Below, one piece after another: positions 1 through 11,360 of a stretch of 64,000 nucleotides of DNA. The notes below the pieces were generated by a model. It made no database searches, was not told the DNA's origin, and saw only the letters and a program-made list of their open reading frames with translations. The first letter of the stretch is position 1. Each line of letters begins with the position of its first letter. The position numbers and the translations under genes are program-made. Where the stretch lies: the NCBI GenBank assembly GCA_003550325.1, contig QKWP01001159.1, positions 76,476-140,475 of the forward strand, written 5' to 3'. This stretch comes from Gigaspora rosea (taxonomy: Eukaryota; Glomeromycota; Glomeromycetes; Diversisporales; Gigasporaceae).

Positions 1-1734
1 TAGCTTAGACTCAGACTTCCCTTTCTCCTCCCTCCAATACTTAAATAATTGTATCTCTTGAATATTATTATCTAAATCAATAAAATATATCTTTGCTAAA
101 TAAATAATACTCTTATTAATTAATAAATATAAACTGAACCGCTCTAGTGAAGTAATATTCCACTTCCACACCGCTTCATATCTTCTCTGACCCTTACAAG
201 ATCCCTGTCACTGTGTGCTGTGTTGCAAGTACTATATAGAAGGCTATAGTCGCTTGTAACAATGGTTTTCTGCATTATTCTTGTTTTTTTTTCTTATATA
301 TTGTTTTAGCAGCTCCAAGTTTTTTAAAAAAATATTTAGATTATATTTGTAGTCTGGGTTTCATAATTTTAGATCATGCAATTACCCAATATTACAATTA
401 ATAATTCACATAGTAAATCATCGCTTTATTATCTTGAGAATGTATCATATGAAATAAATTAACATACAAATACAAGATTTAGGACAATAGGGAATTATAA
501 GGGATTCTTTTAAGCTGATTATCATATTTTATACATCAAAATTTCTTATTGTTTTTGATATAGAAATTTAATCAAAAGAAATAAATCAAGAAATTACATA
601 ACTAAGTTAAGTATGTACAATGAGTACATTATTATACATGTTTGTATAAAAATAAGTGCATTTAGAGAAGTCTTTAGTAGAATTTCTATTCATAAAATTA
701 GAGATTGAATCCAAATAGTTTGGTTTTTTTTAACTGGACCAATTTCTATTACAAAACTAATTGTATAAAAATATAAGTAGTTCTTTATCCAATTAGAGTA
801 TCTAAATTAATTGCTAAATAATGATCATGTGACGCAATTTAATGAAAATGTTATTCATAATTTTCGAACATGCATTCCACAAGTCATATAGTCTTTTTTG
901 ATATATTAGGAACGTAGTTATGCTTGTATAATCTAGAATGGTGCTAGCAATATTTTGCTTTTGATTGGGCCAAGTTAATGTTAATAGGCTGTGCTAGCGT
1001 AACATGCTGCTATTGTTATTAGCATACCGGATTTGATATTTGTATTACTTTGAGATAGCGTCAATTTTGAATTGACATGTGCTATTTCTTGATTTTCACC
1101 GATTGTGGAAATGACCCAGGCCAATTCATAATGCAGACCACAGCAATGTAATAAACTATTGATAATATTATATAATTTATTAATAATGACAATAAAAATT
1201 GCGCATTTTATCAAAGACGATAATAATAATTATTAATAATCACATTAATATTGCATTGGTCTTTTTCATTAATATTTATAAAGATAATTCTTTATTGTTA
1301 CATCTTTTTTTTTATTCATTATATTTGAAGCAATCTTCATCACCTTTGTATTACATATTTAACACTTTATTGATTCTAAAAAAATCTTCAGTGTAACTCA
1401 AAATTCAAGCTAATACCTTTAAGGTTCATTGAATTGGCGTAACAGATAAACTGCACATGCCTAAACAAAATAGGAATAACTTGGGATGTAAGTTTGTTAT
1501 GTCAAAAAAATAATAATGCTAATTTCTAACACCAGATCCTTGGTGCTGAAGCTATTACTTATATAAGGGTTTGTACTTTTCTTTTTTAATTCAACCCATT
1601 TTCTACTTTTTGTAAAGGTGCAAACCAAAACTCAAAAAGGAAACTGCAATAATATCACTTGATAATTAATTATTAATTTTCTTCGTACCTCTACCTTTTA
1701 GATCTTATAAAAGAATATGTAAATATTGTCAAAT
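1..1734. other. AT-rich DNA, no gene recognised
   Basis: Both strands hold only short open frames without recognisable motifs. Two of 65-77 codons lie near 981-1396, but they are low-complexity and Ile/Asn-rich, as expected by chance in DNA of this composition. No tRNA, rRNA or transposon terminus was recognised. Confidence 0.5.
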
Positions 1735-1798
1735 AAAAACCTGTTATCAGGCTTTAGTGTCTAGTACAATTATAATTGAAAACCGATAACAGGTTTTT
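1735..1798. repeat. Perfect 14-bp inverted repeat (hairpin)
   Basis: Bases 1735-1748 (AAAAACCTGTTATC) are the exact reverse complement of 1785-1798, separated by a 36-bp loop. It could be the remnant of a very small MITE or a folding site. No flanking duplication is obvious and no gene lies next to it. Confidence 0.5.
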
Positions 1799-2927
1799 CT
1801 TAGTGTATTTATATTATATAAAAATTACAATTTGTATTGATTTGGCTATTTTTAAATATCTTCTTTTATGATTATAGAACGATCTACTTTGCAAAAAAAT
1901 AAACTGTGAGAATTATTTAAGATAAAGAGCTATATATGAAAATTACCTTTTTTTTTGTAGATTACTCTAAGCTAGCTAAATTCAAAATCCGTATTTTGCA
2001 TTATGAATTTTTGGCAATATTAAAAAATTGTTTAAAAATGCTAATATTTTAGTTATTAGCAGATTATACTGGGTTGTACAAGAGAATCTTTGTTATCAAG
2101 ACCTATTGTTTCAATTCTTGTTTTTTTGCATTATCATATATAATTTATTTTATAGTATAATATATATATAATTAACGATATATTAAATATTTTTAAGTAT
2201 TTAAAAAAGATAAATATGACATGTTTTTTTTAATTAAACTTTTTACATTAATTATTCCTTAATTTGTTATATAGGCATATTTGCTTGTGAAAATTTTAAA
2301 TTTTTAAATTTTTTAAATAAAACCTTAAATATTAATTTTAGTTATATATTTTATAAGTAAAAAATATAATATTAGTTCTGTTTTATCAACTTTATTATAA
2401 ATTTTTTTTAAAAATATTAAAAAACTTTGGTGTAATAAAAGTTTAAAGTTTTGTTTTGGAACTTTTACTATAGAAATTTTTCTTTAGGATTTCTCAAATT
2501 TTATATGTTCCCGTCTATAAAAAAAATTTTTACTTCTAATACAAGTCTTAATTTTGACAAGTAAATCATATAAAGTCAAATAATGAAAGTTGTCATCCTT
2601 TATATAAACTACAATATTGTATTAAAAACTATATTTTTAAAACCAATATTTAAAGAATTCGTCAAGATATTGTAAAATACTTTTTTGGTTAAAAAATTTC
2701 TTTAAAATTTAATATTTTCAGCCTATAAGCAATATAAACTTTTTGTCTTATAATCTAAATTTAAATAATTCAAAAATATAATCCTTGTTATTAAAAATTA
2801 TAATACCAAATTTTATTTAAATATTTTAAATGATTAAAAAAATAGATCAGAGGTATATTTATAGTAATTATACAGTCAAATTTGCTTGTGAAGTAGTACA
2901 AACTATGGGATAAAATTGGTTTTTTAA
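1799..2927. other. Extremely AT-rich spacer upstream of the hAT gene
   Basis: Long runs of A and T with almost no G or C and no open frame of note. It should contain the 5' end of the hAT element that follows, but I could not identify its terminal inverted repeat. Confidence 0.4.
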
Positions 2928-5204
2928 ATGTCTTCATGAAATTCATCTGATGTTTGGGAACATTGGACAGATTTTAAAAATGGATTTGCTCAATGTAATT
3001 ATTGTGAAAAGGTTATTAAAAAAATTGGTACTAGTAATTATCGGTGTCATACAAATAAAGAACATTCAAATCAAATACCGAATACAGAACCATCACAAAC
3101 TCAAATTGTTATTAAAGATTCATTATTAAAAACAGTGGTAAATAATTTGGTTTAAATATTTTTCTTCATTGTTATTCCTTGACAGACTATATATCTGATA
3201 ATAAAGATTGCCATCATGCACTTATTAGCATAAATGCTAATCAGCATATATTTTAGTTAATTATTAACATTCATTGCAATTTACATATTATTACTCATGT
3301 AACAATTAAGCACCTCACACTGATATGTGTGAAATGATATGTACTAATAAGTGTATGATGACACATATTCTAATCTGAAATTGGCATTTTTATTAATCAT
3401 AGATATATAGAACATGCTGTCGTAAAACATCTATTTTTCTTATTTCTAATTAATAATAATATAAAATTTTATTTTATATTATTAGAAAAAATTTAACAAT
3501 TTAATCTCGCAACATCTTCTTCTTAAATTTATTATTCTAAATAATCATTCCTTTACCTTGGTTGAAGAACCAGCATTTCAGGAGTTTGTTACTTCTCTTA
3601 ATCATAACTTTATTCATATATCTGTATTAACATTGAAAAACAGAATTATAAAAGCATACAAAGAAAAAAAAACGAATTAATTCAAATTTTAGATGCAATT
3701 CCTGGAAAAATATCTATGAGAACAGATCTTTGGACATCCAAAAGTCAAAAGGCATTTATGGCAATTACAGGCAGTTGGATTAGTATTGATTGTGAAAGCA
3801 AAGATATTATTCTTTGTTTTAAAGAATTAGAAGGAAGTCATTCGGGTTTAAATATTAAGGAAATATTTATACAAATACTTAATGTATTTAACCTTGGTGA
3901 TAAAGTAAATAAAATTTTTTAGATTTTTTAATTTTTATTCCAAAATACTTATTATTTATTTAATAGCTTTTTTGCATTACAACAGATAATGCATCAGCGA
4001 ATAATATTTTTGCTAATGAGCTTGAAATATGGGCAGATGAAAATTCTTACTCATTTCAAAAAGAGACAAATCATATTCATTGTTTTGATCATGTAATAAA
4101 TTTAGCTAATCAAAAAGGTCTTCAAAGCATAGATAATATTGTTCTAAAGGTAATTGTTTTATTTTGTTCTTTTTAAAAAATAAACTAAATAGCACAATTT
4201 ATAAATTTAAGCTTAGAGATCTTATTCGTGCTATTCGAGCTTCGCCACAGCGTATTCAAAAATTGAAAAACTCATGTGAATCAAATTCTTTACTGCCTTT
4301 AAATCCAATTATTGATGTAGTTACATGATGGAATTCGACATATGATATGATTGAACGAGCATTAATGATTCGAATAGCAATAGATGAAATAGCAGGAGCT
4401 GATAGAGGTCTTCGTGATAAAGAACTTACTAATGATGATTGGAATTTTCTTAAATTGCTATTGTATTTTTTAGAAGTTTTTAAGGAAATAAGTATTGAAA
4501 TGGAGCCCTCAAAACATCCTACTTTATCTTCTGTTATTCTATTATATAATAGCCTTATTGATTATGTTGAAGATTGGGAAGATGATCAAGAAAAGCCAAA
4601 AGAAATTAGAGATGCTGCAGCATTCGCGAAAGAAAAATTATTGGAATACTATAATTGTACAAGTGAAGTTAATATTATTGTTACAGTATTAGACCCACAA
4701 TTAAAATTAGATTATTTTATAAATAAAAATTGGAACAACAATTTAATAGAGGATAATAAAAATATGTAACTATAGTTTACTAGCATATATTCATGCCTTC
4801 GGCACATGGAAAAGATTCAATTGAATTGGATTTTATTTCTTTATTTTTGAGATAAGTTCGTTGTTTTTATTTGTAGTTAATAGTGTCTAGTGGATTGTGC
4901 TGTTTTATTTCGTTTATGAATTTATTTTTTTTATTGTAATTTTATTAAAAGGTTTTTTGTACTATGTATTTCTGGCTATTTTAATTTGCCAATAAATAGC
5001 AATAATAATTACATTATTTTAAGGTTGTAATATATGTTTGGTTCATTATCGGTAATTGTTAATTGATGAAAATTTTTTTTGTTATTTGATAATGGGTCTA
5101 AAGTTTTTTTAACATATGCATGTTTTTTTTATAGTGAGTTTGTTTATTTTCATAAAGTTATCTAAATATTGATTCATATCAGTTAATTTATAAAGGCTTT
5201 CTAT

Positions 5205-5345
5205 ATTCACATGTAGTGTTCCGCATGATTTGGACCAGGCGGATATTTTTAAAGATCCAAACCTCGTTCAAACATTAATTCAGATCTAAAGTTAGGGTCC
5301 AAACTCGTATACTTCGATTGGGTCCGGTCCAGATTCATGAAATCT
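5205..5345. repeat. GGACC/GGTCC-rich block resembling a transposon subterminal region
   Basis: The stretch carries repeated GGACC, GGTCC, GATCC and TCCAAAC motifs on both strands after TAGTGTTCC, which resembles a hAT-type terminus. No partner terminus was found. It is similar in style, not in exact sequence, to blocks near 10.6, 20.1, 24.4 and 38.5 kb. Confidence 0.3.
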
Positions 5346-5388
5346 ATAAATTTATAGATGCTATAGTTAATAAACTCTAATGTCTTTG

Positions 5389-5390
<2 letters not shown>

Positions 5391-5444
<54 letters not shown>
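5391..5444. repeat. 54-base homopolymeric A tract
   Basis: Uninterrupted run of A. It could be a retroposon tail, but no retroposed body is recognisable upstream, and it may simply be slippage expansion. Confidence 0.9.
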
Positions 5445-5445
<1 letters not shown>

Positions 5446-5950
5446 AATTGACTGATCCATGTTTTTAGACTTTAAATAATGCAAAATAAAAATTGACTTT
5501 GTATGGCTTTAGCTATAAACTTACTAACTATTGCTGTATTGTGGTGATTTACTATAAAAAAATTTACGTACGTTCTTGTGGCCTTGGGAGTGATTTCAAA
5601 AACTTCGTTTGCTAATTTAACTACTGGGCCAAAACAATTAAGGATTAAGGGTTTGGAGATTTAAAGTTAATTTTAAATATACAGTAAATATTATTCTGCT
5701 AATTTACAATAAATTAAAAAAATACACCCGACTGGCCCATGTTTTCAGATTCCATATTGGATTAACAGTTGTTGTTTTATCCAATTTAATGTAAGAATTT
5801 GGCTACAAAACTTACCGACTATTGTTGTGGTGATTTACTTTAAAAAAAATTATGTATATTGTTGTGGCCTTAGGAGAGACTTCAAGAACTTCGCCCACCA
5901 AGTTAGCTACTGGGTCACAACTATTAAGGGTTCAGAGATTTATAAACAAA
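5445..5950. repeat. Diverged tandem duplication, unit about 265 bp
   Basis: The block from 5445 (ACTGATCCATGTTTTTAGA, then TTGTGGCCTTGGGAG, then ACTACTGGGCCA) recurs from about 5715 (GACTGGCCCATGTTTTCAGA, then TTGTGGCCTTAGGAG, then GCTACTGGGTCA). Both copies are non-coding and have diverged considerably. Confidence 0.7.
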
Positions 5951-6487
5951 TAAACAAATGTATTTATTAATACTGGGAGAGCGGTTTATACCAATACACT
6001 AAGAGATCCTTTTTATATGTTTCCATTTAGAATTACCTGATTATCAAGAATGAGGTAGGGCTACGACATTTATAAGAAATGTGGTAATGGGAATTCATAA
6101 TGCAGGAATGTAGTAAATGTTACCCAGAAATGTGTAATAATATATGTAGTAATAATCTACTAATTAGGAACAATGCTAAATACAGAAATATAGAAATGCA
6201 GTAAATGAACTTTCGAACATCGTTGTAGAAATATGGGTAATTATTTTTGAATTTTATATAGTGCATAACAAACATTTTAGTTGGATTCAAAAAATAATCA
6301 CCCATATAAAAATAGGTAGATAGATAAAATTGGTAAGTCTCATTTAAGTTTTCACTTTTCTGTAACAACTATACCATCTTATTAGCTAATAAACTAATTT
6401 CGTGTTTTCCCACAATCTGGTCACATTTTTTTGAGATAACCAATAAAAAACGTTTAAACGGACAAACTCCGATTTAGATGGTATAGA

Positions 6488-6525
6488 AGAAGATAGAAGA
6501 TAGATAGATAGATAGATAGAAGAAA
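6488..6525. repeat. GATA microsatellite
   Basis: Run of GATA units flanked by impure AGAAGATAGA repeats. Confidence 0.8.
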
Positions 6526-6864
6526 GATTTATCATGCACTTTTTCGCTGTTTACATGTGTATTAGTGATGTCCAAAAAATTTTGCACATCATGTAACCAA
6601 ACCACTCCGACCTAAATAATTTTGCCTGAAATCACAAATTTTACTAACAAACATGCTAACCATTTACTAAGTAAAATTGCTTGGATTGTAATTTGCTATA
6701 ATATTACTCAGTAGTACAAAGCTAGTGTTAATGCTCTGCAGGTTCGATCTGAGGTCTGAATCCGAATTGCCAGAGTGATTCGAGTTACACAAAATGCAAA
6801 TTTTTTGGAAACTACTTACTACATGTGTATACTATTACGTAATTAATTCGTCATAAATTATCAT

Positions 6865-7115
6865 ATACGCATAATTACTACATCACTATACCTCAATGCA
6901 TACATCATAACATAATTATTAATAACATAATTACTACATCGTTATACCTCAATGCATACATCATAATCTCTACTACTTGTAACATTATTACTATATCGCT
7001 ATACCTCAACGCATACATCATAACATAATTACTAATAACATAGTTACTACATCGTTATACCTCAATGCATACATTATAATTTCTACTACTTGTAACACAA
7101 TTACTACATCGCATA
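6865..7115. repeat. Higher-order tandem repeat around TATACCTCAAYGCATACATYATAA
   Basis: Four copies of a core reading TACCTCAAYGCATACAT lie near 6890, 6945, 7003 and 7060. Alternate spacers carry either ACATAATTACTAATAACAT or CTCTACTACTTGTAACA, so the array looks like two copies of a unit that is itself a dimer. Two further direct repeats beginning CAACCAATCAA and ending TTGGCGGTG follow at about 7225-7350. Confidence 0.7.
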
Positions 7116-7489
7116 ATCAACAATATAATTATTAATACAGTAATAACATAACATAACTCACTACACACATACATAATATAAATTATACAATAACTTACAT
7201 GCGCATGTAATTATCAAATATACAATCAACCAATCAATGGTATTTTAAATGCTTAATTTTGGCGGTGATTATGATCTACATAAACATATGTAACCACCGG
7301 ATCACTAAGCAACCAATCAAAAGCATTTTAAAGGCTACATTTTTTTGGCGGTGGAGAATTACAAGTAGTAGAGATATGGTGCAAATCATCTAGTTGCATC
7401 AAGTCTTTGCCATTATTATTGCTCGATCAGATGACTTTATTGAAAAGATTGAAAATAGATGAAGAACATATGGGATTCTGTTTGCTATC

Positions 7490-8160
7490 ATTACAGAATT
7501 CACTCCAAAGAAACTAAGCAACATCTGTAATCTCAATAACTGCTAATTCACTATAACTGAAAAATCCAAAAGCACCTATATCCTTTTACAACTACCCATT
7601 ACGCCCACCAAAAGGTGTCTTTGCTGAAGAAAGTCCATATAGCTGCAAATAGGATCGGGATTGTACTATGCAAATAAAAATTAGATGAAGAACTCTGTTC
7701 GCTATTGTTATAGGATTCACTCCAAAACAACTGAGCAACATCTTTAATCTCATAACTGTTAATTCGCAATAATTGAGACAATCCATCCTACCAAACGCAC
7801 TTACATCCTTTCACAACCAACTACAAACTACCCATTACGCCCACCCAAAGGCGTATTTGCTGAAAAGAGTCTATATAGCAGCAAAGATGATTGGGATTGT
7901 ACTATACAAAGCAGGGGTCTTTGTGCTGATATAGGCGTAAACCCCAATACTGTAACAATAAAAAGGTCTTTGCACAGCACCTGCAGCCGCAGCACCTCTC
8001 AACACTAAAAACTGTGTTTTTGCACTACAATTGCAACTGCCAAGCTCAAAACAACTTACATTATTGGGGAAAAAGCAGAACGAAAAAGCCAGCCTTCTAC
8101 AAGGCGAGCAATAGAAAAAAAACCTCTTCTTAAACAGAAACAATGCTTAAATAATCCCTT
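7490..8160. repeat. Tandem duplication of about 200 bp with slightly higher GC, no recognised gene
   Basis: Unit 1 (about 7490-7683) and unit 2 (about 7690-7917) share ATTCACTCCAAA, AGCAACATCT, CCATTACGCCCACC, TTTGCTGAA and GGGATTGTACTAT in the same order. Open frames of up to 90 codons occur on both strands but match nothing I know and are not conserved between units. The block lies inside the swollen hAT intron and may be an unclassified inserted element. Confidence 0.55.
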
Positions 8161-9251
8161 TAAACTATACTACATTCCCTCCTTCGTCCCCTATCATATA
8201 CACATCAAATGACTTACCCGTTTGCTAAAATTCATACAAAAAGCACCCAATATATGCAATCATGATGCAAAAATCAGGAAGTACTTGCATCAACAAACAA
8301 CCTATAAAAGGCTAAACAACAAAGATCATGTGATCCATCTGATCTTGCAATAATGATCGCTTCATCACTTCGTTGACAAGCTTCTTATTTACATAATTTA
8401 AGAGTTATAATTTCAGGCAATCACAATACCTCGTTGATTATTAAATGGCAGAGTGAAACCTGTGATAGAAATCCGCAAAAGTGGTTACGTTATTACAATC
8501 TAAAGAAGTAACTGACTTTAACCCAAGAATTGCATTAACAACATAACTTTCTGTCACGGGTTTCACACTTTCATATTATTATTATTCAAAATTTTCTGCT
8601 ATATTTTTTTTAAATTGTGTCTCAATAGGGTATAAGTGTAATTTCACAAAGCAAAATTCTAAATATTCATCGAGTTACAATTTTGGATATTATTAGATGA
8701 TTTGCACTACATATAAGAAAGCATATATTTCAATTTTATTTATATAATTAACATATATATTATTTAATTTTAGAATTTCAAATATTTGGAAAACTTTTTA
8801 TAAATCTGCTGAACTATCTATATCTTTAACACAGCCAACTGAAGCCATATCTTTTAAATCAAAGATCTTTAAAAAAAGAAGGACAAATGACGAGCTTGAA
8901 GATTATCTATCGAAGGAAAGAGAAGATAAGGAAACGGATATATTGTTGTGGTGGAAAGTGAGAGAAGGAACCTATCCTAGGTTATCAAGAATGGCTAGAG
9001 ACTATCTGGCAATTCCAGCCAGTAGTGCAGCTTGTGAGCGGTCTTTTAGCGTTGGAAGAGATTTAATTTCAAATTATTGAAGTCATTTAAAAGGAGAAAC
9101 AGTAAAAGCATCGATTTGTTTAAGAAGCTGGTGGAAAGAAAAAATAACAAGTGAAAATATCACAAAAACTAATGAAAAGAAACCAGCAGAAAATAAAGAG
9201 ATTTCGGTAATAAGTGAGGAAACGTCTGAAAAACGATTAACAATTAATTAA

Positions 9252-9814
9252 GAAATGTCATTTACTATATATATAGCAAATAATATATTAATATATATAT
9301 ACACATATATTGATATATATCTGATAAATACTTTATTTTATACATAGTGATATTTTAACAATTTATTATATATATATATTTATATCAATTTATTTATTTT
9401 ATAAATACATAAGCAAAAAACAGGTTGCTACTGGCGCCTATTTGTACTACTCATATTCATATCTATAGAAGTATAGATTTGGCATGCTCATTGTTATGCA
9501 TAATTATTTGGCAACATACATGCATATCTGTCCTCGTACTGTAACTATTAACCGATTTAACTCTAATAATTGCTGGAAAATAAGTATCTGATTTACTTGA
9601 ATAATTCAGCACTATACTAGTTTCTTCCTTTATTTTTCTTAAGTAAAATTGAAGGGAACTTCTCTACATGTCTCTCCCTTTATTGAATTTAAATTCATTT
9701 GTTTATATACATTTGAATTTAATATATGACATGTTAACGTGCTGTTTGGCACGTTAATATGTAGTATAACACTCTACGTGCTATTCAACGATAGTACTAC
9801 TAAGCCTAGCACGT
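9252..9814. other. AT-rich spacer with a short hairpin cluster
   Basis: TTAACGTGC (9734-9742) pairs perfectly with GCACGTTAA (9749-9757), and further ACGTGCT and AGCACGT words follow to 9812. The TATATA-rich stretch just before may include the 3' end of the hAT element. No gene is seen. Confidence 0.4.
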
Positions 9815-10396
9815 TAGGTTAGTAACTCAACTAAGTAAATCAAAATTATGTGAGCAAAAACTATAGAATTTGTTCTATTGCAGATTTTTCATGTTACACA
9901 AATGAAAATCAGTTTTAATTATATATCGATATATCGATATCAATTTATTAAAATTGATTACTTTAAAACAACGCAACTTAATGAAAACCCAATGAATTAC
10001 TTTGAAATTTTCACAAGTAACTTATTAAATATTGGAGAATAAAGTTACGCTTTCGGATTTTCTACTAACATATAAATTTTAATGTTTGTTTTATAAAATG
10101 TAAAAAAAAATAGAATTTAAACGTACAAGTCAAAACTTTAATAGAATTTTTGCAAAAAATTGAGTGTAACTTTTTAGAGATAACTTCGGTGAAGAGTTTT
10201 CAATTAAAAGAAGTTAGAACAATAAGTGCAATATCAAGGCGGGTTCTTTAGAATTTTGTGCATTGCTTATTAATTAAATATATGTAATATGATATTTAAT
10301 CGATTATTTTAAATTTACTGATTAAAATCTGATCATAGTAAAATTATTAGTATTGCTGACATAATTTTGATTTACTTAGTTGAGTTACCACCCTAC
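9815..10396. mobile_element. hAT-like MITE, family T1, copy 1
   Basis: About 580 bp. The left end TAGGTTAGTAACTCAACTAA is inverted at the right end, which reads TTAGTTGAGTTACCACCCTAC. The flanks TAGCACGT (9807-9814) and TAGTACAT (10397-10404) look like an 8-bp target duplication with two differences. There is no coding capacity. The same structure recurs at 16.5 and 33.0 kb, with remnants at 24.7 and 45.2 kb. Confidence 0.6.
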
Positions 10397-10608
10397 TAGT
10401 ACATTGATGTGCTATCGAGAATTTAATGAATTATACAAAAATAGAAGTGAAACTATCTATACTAATAAATAAAGAGAAGATCTAGTGTGACTGCATCACG
10501 CAATTACTAATTAGATCAATATACTCATTATAACCATTATGACCATTTTTATCTTTAAGTGTTGATGCTCTTCCATCATTATTTGCTATAATTAATATCA
10601 GCTATAAT

Positions 10609-10851
10609 CTGACCCAGGTTTAACCTGGGTTGGGTCAGGTTGGATTAGACCCGGGTCAGGTTTGATGTGAGGAGGGTCAGACCCGGGTAGGGTTTGACAT
10701 GAGGCGGGTCTGACCCGGGTTGGGTTTGACATGAGGCGGGTCTGACCCGGGTCGGGTTTGATATGAGGCAGTCAGACCTGGGTCGGGTTTGACATGAGGC
10801 GGGTCAGACCCGGGTCAGGCCCAAACCTGACCCAACCTGACCCATTAAGAC
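10609..10851. repeat. GACCCGGGTC minisatellite
   Basis: About six tandem units of roughly 33 bp built from TCTGACCCGGGTYGGGTTTG followed by AYATGAGGCGGG. The outer edges are inverted: AACCTGGGTTGGGTCAGGTT on the left and CCAAACCTGACCCAACCTGA on the right. This suggests the internal repeats of a small palindromic element. The right edge reads TAGGGGTC on the minus strand, a hAT-like start. Confidence 0.7.
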
Positions 10852-11186
10852 CCCTACTCCCTGCATTAGTTGCTCTAGTCTCTAGCATTTCTCTAAAGAG
10901 ATAGAAATCTAGGTTGACAATAGAACAAGAACTATCAGATTGCTAATTGGGCTTGATATAATTTTTTTTGATCCAGTTTGAGGATGATCTCACATATTGG
11001 TTGAGTAAGAAAATTAATTTGCAAAGTGGTTAATTGTATGATAAGTAAAGTAATCAATAATTTTTTTTCAGTTTATATATATATGACATTTTATTTTTTT
11101 AGAGCAGAGTAGTTGAACAGATGCTACCACCAGGATCAAATACTGGAGCAGGACCACAAAATATATATAGATAGATCAGGTATGAG

Positions 11187-11287
11187 TTTGCTTATTTTTG
11201 AGGTTTTTTATACAGATCTTTTCTATTTATAGTAATTTTTTGCTTATTTTTGAAGTTTTTTCTGCAGATTTTTCTTTTTTTAGTAAC
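11187..11287. repeat. Two-copy tandem repeat, about 51-bp unit
   Basis: TTTGCTTATTTTTGARGTTT starts both units (11187 and about 11238), and each ends in TTTAGTAA. Non-coding. Confidence 0.7.
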
Positions 11288-11360
11288 TCTATAATTAACC
11301 TAACCTATTTATATATATTTGGGGTTCTACTGGAGCAAACATCTGGTATATTGGTAGATA

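Larger units (their letters stand above)
4766..8773 (+). other. About 4-kb intron or insertion between the last two hAT transposase blocks
   Basis: The coding frame stops at a GTAACT donor (4766) and resumes after TTTTAG (8771-8773). Splicing across it joins DNKN to IISNIWKTFYKSAE in frame, the order expected for hAT transposases. Other introns in this gene are well under 600 bp, so 4 kb is unusual. The interior holds a 54-base A tract, several tandem duplications and a block of slightly higher GC. The likeliest reading is a normal intron swollen by nested insertions. Confidence 0.55.
2928..9251 (+). pseudogene. Decayed hAT-family transposase gene (BED finger, DDE core, C-terminal dimerisation domain)
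   Basis: Cut-and-paste DNA transposase of the hAT superfamily, seen as about five coding blocks in one order. Block 1 (2928-3136) is a BED zinc finger: DVWEHWTDFKNGFAQCNYC, then His-X4-His. Block 2 (about 3680-3920) contains RTDLWTS. Block 3 (3983-4149) contains TDNASANN and HCFDHVINLANQ, typical of the DDE core. Block 4 (4212-4765) contains WNSTYDMIERAL and VLDPQLKLDYF. Block 5 (8774-9251) contains YPRLSRMARDYLAIPASSAACERSFS, the hAT dimerisation region. Introns use GT/AG ends, for example donors at 3137, 4150 and 4766. In-frame TGA codons at 2937, 4326 and 9078 and a one-base shift near 3660 show it is dead. The TGA codons at 4326 and 9078 sit where the family has arginine. Terminal inverted repeats were not identified. 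Confidence 0.85.

Noticed and set aside
6725-6790. tRNA-like stretch GCTCTGCAGGTTCGATC
   Set aside because: A B-box-like word is present, but no convincing A box, acceptor stem or anticodon arm could be drawn.
6860-7115. Regular repeats as a CRISPR array
   Set aside because: Repeats are long, diverged, with repeated rather than unique spacers, in eukaryotic DNA.
7871-8143. 90-codon minus-strand frame with Cys/Phe-rich peptide as a gene
   Set aside because: Not conserved between the two tandem units and no motif; likely chance in a block of higher GC.
8286-8345. CCTATAAAAGGC as a core promoter
   Set aside because: A TATA-like word with no recognisable transcript or gene start downstream on the same strand; chance is likely in AT-rich DNA.
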